Shown: piece by piece, positions 30,420 through 38,224 of the stretch | Layout: every line of letters starts with the position of its first letter | Numbering within the stretch: the stretch's first letter is position 1 | Source of the DNA: a virus | Reading direction: 5' to 3' (one strand) | DNA: 44,189 nt | IMG/VR virus record: IMGVR_UViG_3300045999_006359 | Span: 1-44,189 of that record | The notes under the pieces: generated by a model | Told to the model about the DNA's origin: nothing | The model's database searches: none | What the model saw: only the letters and a program-made list of their open reading frames with translations | Position numbers and translations under genes: made by a program

Positions 30420-30935
30420 GTCGGGCCTTTTCCAACTCTTTTTGTTGGTCCTCGTTGAGGACTTGGAAGTAGGCGCTCCAGCCGAGTAATTCCTCGGCGG
30501 TCATGGTGGTCCGAACTTCGCTCAGGGACATGCCCAGTTCTTTGGCGACTCCGAATTGGAGGAGGAGCCAGTTGTCCTTGCGGAGTTCGGCGCTCAGGAT
30601 TTTGGGTCGATTGGCTCGGCGTCGTCAGTGATGATGGCCAGCATCAGGGATTGCAGGTCTTTGTCCTTGACCTCGTTTTTAAGGACGTCGATTTCGCCGG
30701 CGCTGAACAGGTGGGCTCCAGTCTCGTCGAGGGCTTTGGTGATGAGGAGTTGGAGGGCGAAGGCGTTGGCGTCGTCGGACTTGGCTTGCTTTTGGGCGCG
30801 TTCGCGCTCGGCCATCGTCAGCGGGGTGACCCACATGTCGAATTCGGTGCCGTCGCTGAGGGTGACGGTCTTTTTGACCGGTTCGAGGTTGGCCGCCTTG
30901 CGCAGGCGGTCGATTGCGCGATTAGTAACGGGCAT
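30409..30935 (-). CDS. Tail assembly chaperone, -1 frameshift product (gpGT-like)
   Basis: A fusion of 175 residues: 112 codons in frame 0 up to the slippery site, then 63 codons in the -1 frame to TAA at 30411-30409. The extension starts ILSAELRKDNWLLLQFGVAK, continues with helices and ends KELEKARRRR. Its natural composition and in-frame continuation support real expression. The T-like domain would bind the tape measure or tube subunits, as in lambda gpGT. Confidence 0.8.
30594..30935 (-). CDS. Tail assembly chaperone, short form (gpG-like)
   Basis: 113 aa, ATG 30935. It starts PVTNRAIDRLRKAANLEPVK with a beta-rich section (TVTLSDGTEFDMWVTPLTMA) and helices. It is located immediately upstream of the tape measure, the invariant place for siphophage chaperones that hold the tape measure during tail assembly. 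The end (DAEPIDPKS) contains the slippery heptamer that lets a fraction of ribosomes read on. -10 TACACT 29 nt upstream. Confidence 0.85.
   Translation of the reverse strand: MPVTNRAIDRLRKAANLEPVKKTVTLSDGTEFDMWVTPLTMAERERAQKQAKSDDANAFALQLLITKALDETGAHLFSAGEIDVLKNEVKDKDLQSLMLAIITDDAEPIDPKS
30600..30606 (-). promoter_or_regulatory. Programmed -1 frameshift site C CCA AAA
   Basis: On the minus strand the codons GAC CCA AAA present CCCAAAA, a perfect X XXY YYZ slippery heptamer, three codons before the frame-0 stop. Slippage by -1 reads ATC CTG AGC GCC and enters the T domain. Confidence 0.8.
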
Positions 30936-30958
30936 ACCAAGGGAATGGGTATGTTTCT

Positions 30959-30966
30959 AGTGTAGC
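30959..30966 (-). promoter_or_regulatory. Promoter GCTACACT
   Basis: -10 TACACT (30964-30959), 29 nt upstream of ATG 30935 and just behind the terminator at 30978-31005. Followed by AGAAA, as at 40414 and 31867. Confidence 0.5.
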
Positions 30967-30977
30967 GGAGTAGAAAT

Positions 30978-31005
30978 AAAAAACCCCGGCGGTGAGGCCG
31001 GGGTT
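30978..31005 (-). terminator. Intrinsic terminator after the major tail protein
   Basis: Minus strand: AACCCCGGC, a 6-base loop and GCCGGGGTT running into six Ts. Strong GC stem, placed 26 bases after the stop of the gene at 31032-31814. Confidence 0.9.
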
Positions 31006-31031
31006 GCAGGACCTGTGAGTCTTTTACTCGA

Positions 31032-31814
31032 TCAGGTTTGAGCGAAGTCGAACGCGGGGCTGCTCGACGGGCGGAAGTTGACCGTAACGGACTGGGCGTC
31101 GTCGGGGTTGACGTTCAAGCTGGCCGAGGTCAAGACGGCGTCGAAGCTGATCGAGCGGCTGACCGTGTCGTCGAGAACGTTGTTCACGAACACGCGGTCG
31201 GTGTACAGCTTGAAGGCAGCGCCAGTTTGACGGTTCTGGAGGACGTCTTCCAGCATCCGGTTGGACAGGGCGGCATCCTCGTCGGTCATGTAGATGGTCG
31301 CGGTGCCGGTGCCATCGCTGAAGCCGGTGATGTACGTGCGGAAGGGCGCGTACTGGCCGGGGGTTTGGCCGATGGTGGTGACGTCGATCTCGGAGCGGGT
31401 GATCTCGAAGCTCCAGTCGCGGACTTGACCAACGGCAGCGAAGGTGGCGTAGGAAACCTCGAACTCGTTGGGGGCAGCCAGGGTTCCGTCGTCGGTCAGG
31501 TCAACGGCAGCGCCGCCGGCGGTGGCGGACACGCGGATTTGACCGGCAGCAGCATCACGGAACACAACGAAGTACGTGGTGTTAACGGCCAGGCCAGCGG
31601 GCAGCGCGTTGTTGGCGTCGGGCGTGACGGTTGCGTTGGTCTGGGGGTTGACGATGCGGAAGCGCACGGGATCGCCAACGCGGAAGTTGTGGTACGGAGC
31701 GATCGCGATGGTTTCCGTGCCAATCGTCACGTTGGCTTCGCGGAAGGTAGCCAGCGTGTTGGCGGGCTTGTAATACAGAGCGCCGGACGTGCCGGACAGG
31801 ACGGTAACGGCCAT
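31032..31814 (-). CDS. Major tail tube protein
   Basis: 260 aa, ATG 31814. AVTVLSGTSGALYYKPANTL opens a beta-rich protein. SFEITRSEIDVTTIGQTPGQ and FRTYITGFSDGTGTATIYMT match the tube fold signature of siphophage tail tube subunits. DDAQSVTVNFRPSSSPAF closes it. It lies between the tail terminator and the tail chaperone, the standard place. It has its own promoter and terminator, which allows high expression. Confidence 0.88.
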   Translation of the reverse strand: MAVTVLSGTSGALYYKPANTLATFREANVTIGTETIAIAPYHNFRVGDPVRFRIVNPQTNATVTPDANNALPAGLAVNTTYFVVFRDAAAGQIRVSATAGGAAVDLTDDGTLAAPNEFEVSYATFAAVGQVRDWSFEITRSEIDVTTIGQTPGQYAPFRTYITGFSDGTGTATIYMTDEDAALSNRMLEDVLQNRQTGAAFKLYTDRVFVNNVLDDTVSRSISFDAVLTSASLNVNPDDAQSVTVNFRPSSSPAFDFAQT

Positions 31815-31866
31815 TTGGGAGTACCAGTGGTCAGGGTGTTGGGGCGGGCACTGCCCGGCTTTCTAC

Positions 31867-31874
31867 AGATTAGC
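31867..31874 (-). promoter_or_regulatory. Promoter GCTAATCT for the major tail protein
   Basis: -10 TAATCT (31872-31867), 58 nt upstream of ATG 31814, giving a longer leader than most. GCTAATCT recurs at 36246-36253; GTAGAAA follows. Confidence 0.45.
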
Positions 31875-31893
31875 GCTTATCAGAAAACATTAC

Positions 31894-32325
31894 TCATGGC
31901 AACACAGTTGCCGTATAGGAGGTGTCAATGCGGCCAACAAAATGCGGGGAATCTTCTGTTGAGGAGAATGTTGGACCGTTTATTGCTCCAACGCGGAAGA
32001 ACACGCTGGTTTTTGTTTTTGCCGTGTTGTTTAGTGTTTCGAGGACGTTTACTGCTGTGCTTAGCAGAGTTTGGTTGCGGGCGGGGCCGCGACCTTTCTC
32101 CGTGAAGATGCGGATGACGATGGCGCCACGGGCGTTGTCAACGCTGGAGGTCAACGTGGGTTCGTTGGTGGTGCCAAACGTGACGTTGACGCGGACAAAT
32201 TCGGTTGTTGTGTTGGGTGGGACGGCCGTAATGTTGTCGAAGTAGACAGGGACAGCGGGTACCAGTGCGTTGAAGGCGCTCAGGAGCGGGTTTTCGACCG
32301 CGGCGCGGATGGCTTGATAGTTCAT
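31894..32325 (-). CDS. Tail terminator protein
   Basis: 143 aa. NYQAIRAAVENPLLSAFNAL, VPVYFDNITAVPPNTTTEFV and RGAIVIRIFTEKGRGP follow the pattern of tail terminator/completion proteins (DUF4128 or lambda gpU-like). It sits just before the tube gene and overlaps the upstream gene by 4 bases. Confidence 0.75.
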   Translation of the reverse strand: MNYQAIRAAVENPLLSAFNALVPAVPVYFDNITAVPPNTTTEFVRVNVTFGTTNEPTLTSSVDNARGAIVIRIFTEKGRGPARNQTLLSTAVNVLETLNNTAKTKTSVFFRVGAINGPTFSSTEDSPHFVGRIDTSYTATVLP

Positions 32326-32912
32326 GAGAAGCGGCGGCGGAAAGCGGAGTCCATTTCAATCTGCACGGCCCGGCCCAGGTTTGAACTGGCGTAAGTTGCA
32401 AACCAGTCGAGCGGGGCTGTGCGGCTGGAGGTGCTAAGGCCGCTTCCGCCGCCTGTTTGGCCCCGGAATGTGCTTGCAGCACGAGGTCCGTACACTTCCC
32501 ACTTACTGCGGCCCAGTGCGGTTGTGGGCTCAGCAGTCAAACGACGGGAGTAGTAACGGCGATCATGTTGCACAGCGTCGATAGCTTCCAGTGCGTGGGG
32601 CGCAAAGTTTGAGATGCGGAAAACAACGCTGTCTTTTGTGATAAAACTTTTTACTACTTGTTGGCCTGTTAGTGGAGGTGTGTAAACAGGACGAGGTTCG
32701 CCTGGTTGACCTGTGCCGCGCACGGTGGTTGTGGGTGTTTGAATTTCCCACGAGTTGGAGAATTCGCCGCTCCAGCTGGGGCCGGTTTGTTGCATTTCGC
32801 GGACTACACGTTCAGCCGCACTTTTGGGGCCGTTGTAGATAGTTGTGGTGGCAACTCGATCCAGCTCTTGGAGAAGGTTTACACCGCCTTGCCAGAAACC
32901 TTTGCGTGCCAT
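32322..32912 (-). CDS. Head-tail joining / neck protein (HK97 gp10-like)
   Basis: 196 aa, starting ARKGFWQGGVNLLQELDRVA, then SWSGEFSNSWEIQTPTTTV. Mixed alpha/beta with a basic end (VQIEMDSAFRRRFS). Position between connector and tail terminator suggests a minor tail or neck protein of the HK97 gp10 type. Overlaps both neighbours by a few bases. Confidence 0.65.
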   Translation of the reverse strand: MARKGFWQGGVNLLQELDRVATTTIYNGPKSAAERVVREMQQTGPSWSGEFSNSWEIQTPTTTVRGTGQPGEPRPVYTPPLTGQQVVKSFITKDSVVFRISNFAPHALEAIDAVQHDRRYYSRRLTAEPTTALGRSKWEVYGPRAASTFRGQTGGGSGLSTSSRTAPLDWFATYASSNLGRAVQIEMDSAFRRRFS

Positions 32913-33289
32913 TATTGGGGCCTCGCGATGATGGTGTGGAGGACGGGGTTGTCGCCGCGGTAGCTAGTAATGTTGAGGATTTTGGCCTCGCGGGTGACGC
33001 CAGCTTGGGTGTATTGGATGCGGTCAGCTTCGGTTGGGTAGTACGAGCCGAGCTCGCTGGCGCTCATGATGATGCGGATGTCGGTGGCTTGGTACAAGCC
33101 TTCGGATTCGCGGGAGGTAATCGGGGAGATCAGCGCTTTGGCGGTGACGTTGGTGTCGGCGCCAGTGACTGCTCCAGTCGTCGGGTTGTAGGTGCGGGGG
33201 GTTGTGGTTTTGATGTAGGTGATGGTTTGGCCCCAGTCGGCTAGGAGGGCGGGGGCGATGGGGGCGAAGGTGTCGTCGATGAGGCCCAT
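32912..33289 (-). CDS. Head closure / head-tail connector protein
   Basis: 125 aa from ATG 33289 with GAGG 6 nt upstream; a longer frame from 33331 overlaps the previous gene and is unlikely. GLIDDTFAPIAPALLADWGQ and TITYIKTTTPRTYNPTTGAV are followed by TREAKILNITSYRGDNP. A beta-barrel pattern of this kind (SPP1 gp16 / HK97 gp7-like) closes the portal after packaging. Confidence 0.65.
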   Translation of the reverse strand: MGLIDDTFAPIAPALLADWGQTITYIKTTTPRTYNPTTGAVTGADTNVTAKALISPITSRESEGLYQATDIRIIMSASELGSYYPTEADRIQYTQAGVTREAKILNITSYRGDNPVLHTIIARPQ

Positions 33290-33290
33290 G

Positions 33291-33821
33291 TCAACCTCGC
33301 TGGAGACGGACGGCGTAGTTGGAGGCGCCACCCATGCAGTAAGGGGCTAGGTAGGACTGGAGCCAGGGGTAGACGTCGAAGACGTTGTTGATGACGCCGG
33401 AGGTCTGGGAGGTTTTGTTGTATTTGACGCGGAGGTCGCCGAGTTCGACCTCGTCGTAGATGCCGGTGGTGCCAGTTGTGCCGGTGATGGCGTCGGTGTC
33501 GTTGGCGAGGGCGCGAGCCAGCTCGTAGGTGGCGGTTTTAATCGCCTCGGGGATGATCGTGCAGCTCAGCTCGATCGTGTCGACCGTGTAGTTGTTGCGC
33601 GGCCACTTCAGGGCTTGGGTGGTGGCGCAGCGGTCGCCGTAGAAGCTAAGGCCGTCGATCCAGCGCGTGGCGGAGATGAGGGCGCGGTTTTTCTGGTCGT
33701 CGGTCTTGTTTGTCCAGGTGGTCGAGTCGGGGACCGTTTCAAAATATGTGTTTGCGGACGCCAGCGTCACGTACGAGTTGGCCGAGGCTCCTCCGACAGT
33801 GGCGTCAATCGTGGCGGGCAC
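33291..33821 (-). CDS. Head-tail adaptor protein (gp6/gp15-like)
   Basis: 176 aa. PATIDATVGGASANSYVTLA, SANTYFETVPDSTTW and ALISATRWIDGLSFYGDRC followed by KWPRNN match a family of adaptor proteins, often annotated DnaT-like, that bind beneath the portal. ATG 33821, TAGACT 27 nt upstream. Confidence 0.75.
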   Translation of the reverse strand: MPATIDATVGGASANSYVTLASANTYFETVPDSTTWTNKTDDQKNRALISATRWIDGLSFYGDRCATTQALKWPRNNYTVDTIELSCTIIPEAIKTATYELARALANDTDAITGTTGTTGIYDEVELGDLRVKYNKTSQTSGVINNVFDVYPWLQSYLAPYCMGGASNYAVRLQRG

Positions 33822-33823
33822 GG

Positions 33824-34015
33824 CTAATACAGTCTTTGTCTGAGTCTAGCCGTAACACGTTTTGTGTTTTGTGGCGTGGGTTTCAGCAGCTTTGCGTGGA
33901 TGATTTGAGCGCCTTGAATTTCCAGGTCGGCTATGCGTTCCAGGTGGGCGCCGTGTTGGAGATCTTCACACCACTGGCGGTTATCCTGTACTACGTAGAG
34001 ACGTACTGTTCTCAT
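33824..34015 (-). CDS. Hypothetical protein, 63 aa
   Basis: ATG 34015-34013, overlapping head to head with the plus-strand ATG at 34014 (the two share CATG). RTVRLYVVQDNRQWCEDLQH and LERIADLEIQGAQIIHAKLL look like a compact alpha/beta protein; the tail is basic. It ends 2 bp before the head-tail adaptor start, and its end contains the promoter of that gene. No family is recognised. Confidence 0.5.
   Translation of the reverse strand: MRTVRLYVVQDNRQWCEDLQHGAHLERIADLEIQGAQIIHAKLLKPTPQNTKRVTARLRQRLY
33843..33850 (-). promoter_or_regulatory. Promoter GCTAGACT
   Basis: -10 TAGACT (33848-33843), 27 nt upstream of ATG 33821. Confidence 0.5.
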
Positions 34016-34292
34016 GCCTGCTCGTAAAACTGACGCTGCAACCAGCGTAGAGACCAAGGTTGAAAAGGTGAATCCGGCAATGCCGGGTGCGCAGATTCGC
34101 AACCTCGAAGATGTGGCGCTGGAAATTCGGCGGCTGCGTAATGAGGAGCTGATGTCGACCCAGGAGATTCACGAGATGCTGGAGGTCAGCTTCGATGTGA
34201 TTAACCAGCTGTTTTTGCAGTCGTACAAGATGACGATGAACACGCAGGATGTGTTCCAGGCGCAGGAGAAGTTGAGATTGGGGATTGAGTGA
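34014..34292 (+). CDS. Hypothetical protein, 92 aa, HTH-like, antisense island
   Basis: It lies on the plus strand inside the leftward structural operon. Sequence: PARKTDAATSVETKVEKVNP, a disordered basic start, then RNLEDVALEIRRLRNEELMS and TQEIHEMLEVSFDVINQLFL, which resembles a helix-turn-helix. TATCCT at 33982-33987 could be its -10 (32 nt upstream). It ends at a bidirectional terminator. Probably a regulator or moron-like gene with its own transcription. Confidence 0.6.
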   Translation: MPARKTDAATSVETKVEKVNPAMPGAQIRNLEDVALEIRRLRNEELMSTQEIHEMLEVSFDVINQLFLQSYKMTMNTQDVFQAQEKLRLGIE

Positions 34293-34298
34293 GGTAAT

Positions 34299-34331
34299 AA
34301 AAAAGGCCCCCGAGTTGGGGGCCTTTGTTTT
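34299..34331. terminator. Bidirectional intrinsic terminator
   Basis: AAAGGCCCCC (34302-34311), a 5-base loop and GGGGGCCTTT (34317-34326), followed by GTTTT on the plus strand and preceded by AAAAAA that reads as Ts on the minus strand. It separates the plus-strand gene ending at 34292 from the capsid gene ending at 34346. Confidence 0.92.
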
Positions 34332-34345
34332 GTCTAGGCCTGAGA

Positions 34346-35461
34346 TCAGGCGTAGGCAGTGGTATCGAAGGGGGTGTTGACCAGCAGGCGGCAGACAGGA
34401 ACCATTTTGGTGGTCGCGAAGACCAGGTTCCAGCTGGCGGTGGCGGCCAGGTTGCCGGTGGTTGCGGCGTTGGTGGGGTTGTCGCCAGCGGCGGCCCACT
34501 TGGTGCCGGTGACGTGGTAGCCGTAGTGATAATCCACGGCCAGAACATCCTGCATGGAGAGGATGTTTCTATCTGCAGCAAGACGCAGATCCTGCTGAAT
34601 ACCCTCGGAAACGACGCCCGAAGCGAACAGATAGATCGGGTACTTCTTGGCGTGGGTGGCGGTACCGCCGGTCAGAGCGACCAGTTGGTCGTCGATCACG
34701 ACGCGCAGACCGGCGAAGTAAGGAACTTCGGTCTGCTGGATGCCAACACCGCCGCCGCCCCAGACAATGGCGCCGGATGCGGACAGGGCCGAGGTGCTGA
34801 AGGTCAGCATCCCGACTTGCTGCAGGTAGTGGGCCACGTTGGAGTGCATGGCGATCGAGTCAAGCTCGTCGCTGCGCTCGCCCAGCTTCACCTTGGCGGC
34901 CACAACGTTGGCCACGTTCAGGAAGTTGGCCTCGGTCATGGAACCGGGGACACCAGCGAACGATTTGTCGCTCTGGTTGGGGCCGAGGACGCCATCGCCG
35001 GCGATGCCGCCGAACAGACCCAGCAGTTGGGCTGCCAGGGTGGCGGTTTTGAGCTTGTTGATGGCGGCGGTCAGCTGGTTGCGGACGTGGGCCAGGGGGT
35101 CGGCGCCGGAGCCGAGCTTGCTCAGGTCATCTGCGGCGTAGGCGAAGCCACGGTGCAGGATGGTCATGATCTGCTCGTCGGCAGTCACGTTCGAGGGAAC
35201 GAGATAGCCGCCGCCACCACCCCAGGTGTTGTTGCTGAGGATCTGGGTCTCAGAGGGGGCGATGGGGTCGAAGAAAGGCACGCGCACGCGGGTGCCGCCG
35301 CTGCGGGCGTCCAGGGCTGCGTTGCGCTGCACGATGCCGCTTTGGATCCACTTCGATTGCTCGAAGATGCCCTCGGCGGTGTACTGAAGGAATTCGGGGC
35401 GGGTGACCAGGTTCGACAGGAACGTCGAGCCGGCACCGTAGTTTCCAGCGAAGGAAGACAT
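34346..35461 (-). CDS. Major capsid protein
   Basis: 371 aa, ATG 35461 with GGAG about 8 nt upstream. SSFAGNYGAGSTFLSNLVTR, SGGTRVRVPFFDPIAPSETQ, LGSGADPLAHVRNQLTAAIN and DELDSIAMHSNVAHYLQQVG are typical of HK97-fold coat proteins with a long central helix and a P-domain. No protease gene is seen, and there is a separate scaffold, so assembly may proceed without prohead proteolysis. No own -10 is visible; it probably shares the scaffold transcript and ends at the bidirectional terminator. Confidence 0.9.
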   Translation of the reverse strand: MSSFAGNYGAGSTFLSNLVTRPEFLQYTAEGIFEQSKWIQSGIVQRNAALDARSGGTRVRVPFFDPIAPSETQILSNNTWGGGGGYLVPSNVTADEQIMTILHRGFAYAADDLSKLGSGADPLAHVRNQLTAAINKLKTATLAAQLLGLFGGIAGDGVLGPNQSDKSFAGVPGSMTEANFLNVANVVAAKVKLGERSDELDSIAMHSNVAHYLQQVGMLTFSTSALSASGAIVWGGGGVGIQQTEVPYFAGLRVVIDDQLVALTGGTATHAKKYPIYLFASGVVSEGIQQDLRLAADRNILSMQDVLAVDYHYGYHVTGTKWAAAGDNPTNAATTGNLAATASWNLVFATTKMVPVCRLLVNTPFDTTAYA

Positions 35462-35508
35462 TGGTTAGCTCCAGTGGAGTCGGGTTTGGGGAGGGCGCCC
35501 CACAGGGG

Positions 35509-36219
35509 CTAGTTGATGCCGGCTTCTGCTTTTAGGAGCCTGGCTTTGTCGGGGTCGCTGGCGAGCATCATCATTTGTTGGGTGATGTTCCAGCTGTCCT
35601 TGGACCAGGGGTTGGCTTGGCCGGGGAGGGAGGTGGAGCGGGCACTACCTGCTACACCCATGCCGGCGCGGTTCGTGGCTGCAAAATGGTGCTCGTAGCC
35701 GCTGCCGGGGTTTTTCAAGTTGGCGATGTATTCGCCGACTGGAACTTCGACGCCGCCGACAACAGCCACAGGCTGACCATCTTTGGCGCGTAGGTTCTCC
35801 TGCAATAAACGATACAGCTGATCGGGCGCTAATGCACCAGCCTGGGAAAGTTGGGCGATTGCTGATGCTTTGAGTTGTTCTTGTGTGAAGCCTTGGCGGA
35901 TTTGTTCGACTTCGGATTCTTTGGTGGCTAGTTGTTGTTTGAGGTCGGCAACAGTTTGTTGGGCTTCTTCCCAGAGGGTTTTGAATTCGCCAGATTCGGC
36001 GAGTTTTTGGGTTTTGGCGGATTCTTGGGCGTTGCGGAGTTCGTCGATTTGAGCTTGCAAGGCTTCGCGGTTTTCGCGGTCCTTGCGGCGCTCGGCGATT
36101 AGTTCTTGGTTCTTCGCACGAAGAGCGTCGAGTTGGGCCGCAAGATCAGAGGTTTCAGCCACAGGCTGAGGCGCAACAGGCTCCACGGGAGTTACTGGTG
36201 CGGTTTGTTCTTCGGGCAC
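35509..36219 (-). CDS. Scaffold protein
   Basis: 236 aa from a GTG. Pro/Glu/Thr-rich start, then a long charged coiled coil (DLAAQLDALRAKNQELIAER to about residue 115), then a C-terminal domain with GVEVPVGEYIANLKNPGSGY that probably binds the coat protein. Position directly before the capsid gene is classic. -10 TAATCT 32 nt upstream. A GCCCC-TGT-GGGGC hairpin (35497-35509) overlaps its stop; without a T-run it is unlikely to terminate. Confidence 0.88.
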   Translation of the reverse strand: MPEEQTAPVTPVEPVAPQPVAETSDLAAQLDALRAKNQELIAERRKDRENREALQAQIDELRNAQESAKTQKLAESGEFKTLWEEAQQTVADLKQQLATKESEVEQIRQGFTQEQLKASAIAQLSQAGALAPDQLYRLLQENLRAKDGQPVAVVGGVEVPVGEYIANLKNPGSGYEHHFAATNRAGMGVAGSARSTSLPGQANPWSKDSWNITQQMMMLASDPDKARLLKAEAGIN

Positions 36220-36245
36220 GAGTGCTGTGTTACTTGGACAGTTCT

Positions 36246-36253
36246 AGATTAGC
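36246..36253 (-). promoter_or_regulatory. Promoter GCTAATCT for scaffold and capsid
   Basis: -10 TAATCT (36251-36246), 32 nt upstream of the scaffold GTG at 36219, and 11 bp after the portal stop. Same octamer as at 31867-31874; AGAA follows. Confidence 0.5.
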
Positions 36254-36263
36254 AGTTAAGAAA

Positions 36264-37706
36264 TTAGGAACCGGTTGTTTCGTCTTCGGTTTCCGGGGAG
36301 TCCGGTTCCTCGGGGGATTCGGGTTGTTCCACGAGGGCGGTGGCGGGAAGGCCGGCGGCTTCGATCTCGTCTTCGATGTTGATGTTGTCGGGGAGGATTT
36401 CGCCGCGGCGCAGGATCTCCAGCAGCATGGCGTCGCTGATCTTGCCCATCTGGTTGAGTTGGGTAAGGACCGAGACGTCTTGGCCGATTAGACGGTAGTA
36501 GTCGAAGTCGCGGTCGATGGTGATTTCCGGTGGTTCCATGCCGACGTATTGGGCGGCAAAGGCGAAGGCCTGGTTGAGGGCGCTCTCCAGTTCTTGGCTG
36601 ATGATGGAGAGGACGCTGTTGGATTGGGCCTGGTCGATGCGCTTGGCCTCGGCGGATTCGGCTACGAATTTTTGGCCGAAGAGCTTGGTGACGCCCAGCG
36701 TGGACATCTGGCTTTCCAGGGATTGGAGTTCGGCCATTTGGGCGTCGAAGCTGGTGGCGTCAGCTTGGACGTAGTACGCCTTGTTGCCCGGTTGCATGGC
36801 GATGGCGTAGTTGACGCCCATCGTGGCGCTGCCGGTGGTGTCGTCCCAGCCCTCTAGGACGAGGGTGGGCATGGCGGCGATGTGGAGGGCGTGGATGAGG
36901 TCGGCCTGGCGCTGGTAGTGGGTGATGTTGAGGTTGGCGATGTCCAGCAGTGGGGGCTGGGAGATCAGCAGGCCGCGGCGGTTGCTGTAGATGGGGACCA
37001 GGGGGATTTCGGAGAGGCTGTAGCCGCCGGTGGCGGTGAATTCGACGACGTCTTGGCCGAGGGTGTAGAGGTCGTAGCGGCCGGGGTAGATGACGCGCAT
37101 TTCCTCGACTTGCTCCTCGCCGAAGTCGTTCAGGGGGCGGACGTCGTAGTCGTGGATGCGGACCTGGAGGAGGCGGTTGGTGCCGGATTCTTTGCGCCAG
37201 CCCCAGATCTGGGGGGCGTCAATGTGGACAAAGTAGGGGCGGCGGCCCATGGCGCGTTCTTCGGCCAGGTTGCGGGCCTCAGTAGCCGCTGGGTAGTCGA
37301 CCAAGATGGCGCTGTGGCCGTAGGTGAGGCTGCTTACCAACGCACGGCGGGCGTATTCGTTGATGCTGGAGCCTAGGCCGTCGATGTTTTGGCAGAGATC
37401 CAGCCAGTAGTCGTCGCCTTCGACGTGGATGGGTTTGCGCAGGATGGCGCCAGCTGCGGTTTCGATGAGGCGGCTGGTGTACGGCGATAGTACGGATCTG
37501 TCGACGCGGGTTTGGTAGGCGTCCTCGTCTTCGCGGGGTTCTTGGGGAAGATACGTTTCGCTTAGATCGCGGATGTAGTTGGTGCCACGCGTGACGGCGG
37601 CCATGACGCCCCAGTCGGGCATCATTGCGATGACGTCCAGATTGCGGACGAAAGGGGATTCGCTGACAACAGCGCCAGTGGGCGGAATGTTGGCGCTGTA
37701 AACCAC
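36264..37706 (-). CDS. Portal protein
   Basis: 480 aa from GTG 37706 with AGGAG 8 nt upstream. VYSANIPPTGAVVSESPFVR, LETYLPQEPREDEDAYQTRV-like start, an alpha/beta body (HIDAPQIWGWRKESGTNRLL; EIPLVPIYSNRRG) and helical stems (AQMAELQSLESQMSTLGVTK; SAEAKRIDQAQSNSVLSIIS) match the DUF4055-type portal family common in marine phages. The tail is Glu/Pro-rich. It forms the dodecameric DNA entry ring. Confidence 0.9.
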   Translation of the reverse strand: MVYSANIPPTGAVVSESPFVRNLDVIAMMPDWGVMAAVTRGTNYIRDLSETYLPQEPREDEDAYQTRVDRSVLSPYTSRLIETAAGAILRKPIHVEGDDYWLDLCQNIDGLGSSINEYARRALVSSLTYGHSAILVDYPAATEARNLAEERAMGRRPYFVHIDAPQIWGWRKESGTNRLLQVRIHDYDVRPLNDFGEEQVEEMRVIYPGRYDLYTLGQDVVEFTATGGYSLSEIPLVPIYSNRRGLLISQPPLLDIANLNITHYQRQADLIHALHIAAMPTLVLEGWDDTTGSATMGVNYAIAMQPGNKAYYVQADATSFDAQMAELQSLESQMSTLGVTKLFGQKFVAESAEAKRIDQAQSNSVLSIISQELESALNQAFAFAAQYVGMEPPEITIDRDFDYYRLIGQDVSVLTQLNQMGKISDAMLLEILRRGEILPDNINIEDEIEAAGLPATALVEQPESPEEPDSPETEDETTGS

Positions 37707-37732
37707 GGCTGGACTCCTACTTTGTACCTATT

Positions 37733-37948
37733 TTGGCACTAGAGCTTGGGGTATGTCCCGTGCGCGAGTGGAACACGCCTGTGCGTGAGCCGTGGAATCC
37801 TGTTATTCATCACTGTTTGAAAGGTATTGATAATCACACGCACCAGTACATGAGGACTGGGGATGTTTGGCACTTGGAGAAGGCAGAGTTTTTGAGAAGT
37901 TACGTTAGGGAGTTAAAAATGTGGATACATAAGTGTGAAGGGAGGTAG
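37733..37948 (+). CDS. Hypothetical protein, up to 71 aa, divergent from the portal
   Basis: A plus-strand gene between portal and small basic genes; the start is TTG 37733 or GTG 37760. The core WNPVIHHCLKGIDNHTHQYM and WHLEKAEFLRSYVRELKMWI resembles a small helical protein I have seen in other cyanophages. Function unknown. Its stop abuts the end of the convergent gene at 37949. Confidence 0.6.
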   Translation: MALELGVCPVREWNTPVREPWNPVIHHCLKGIDNHTHQYMRTGDVWHLEKAEFLRSYVRELKMWIHKCEGR

Positions 37949-38224
37949 TTACCATTTTGTGCGGTTGGCCCAGTAGGCGGCGGACATTTTGCCTTTGGAG
38001 ATGTTTTCGGCGTGGCGGGCTTTGAAGGATTCGCGGCGTTTGCGGGCGGCGTCGCTCTCGCCTTCGCGTTTGGGTGATCCAGATACGCCTTGTTGGCCAA
38101 AGCGGATGAGTTTTACCGTGTCGCCTTCTTTGGCGAGGACGGCGTGGGATTTTTTGGGGTGGTTGGGGGTGCGCTTGGGTTTGTTGTAGCCCGAGAACTT
38201 TTCGCCGCGGTACTCAATCGTCAT
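37949..38224 (-). CDS. Conserved cyanophage-type basic protein, 91 aa
   Basis: ATG 38224 is chosen; the frame is open further upstream but that overlaps a better gene. TIEYRGEKFSGYNKPKRTPN, HAVLAKEGDTVKLIRFGQQG and RESFKARHAENISKGKMSAA followed by YWANRTKW form a pattern I associate with short basic proteins of T4-like and other cyanophages. Likely DNA-binding or virion-associated. Overlaps the previous gene by 11 bases. Confidence 0.7.
   Translation of the reverse strand: MTIEYRGEKFSGYNKPKRTPNHPKKSHAVLAKEGDTVKLIRFGQQGVSGSPKREGESDAARKRRESFKARHAENISKGKMSAAYWANRTKW

Noticed and set aside
31038-32105. Long plus-strand open frame (355 codons) opposite the major tail protein
   Set aside because: Composition is Gly/Val/Asp-rich, the mirror of GC-rich codon bias in the tail gene. 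The minus-strand frame has clear tail-tube character.
35497-35509. GCCCC-TGT-GGGGC hairpin between scaffold and capsid as a terminator
   Set aside because: No T-run follows, and the capsid gene lacks its own clear promoter.
34325-35512. Plus-strand open frame of 395 codons opposite the capsid gene
   Set aside because: Antisense shadow of the major capsid gene; no recognisable motifs and Gly/Val-rich composition.
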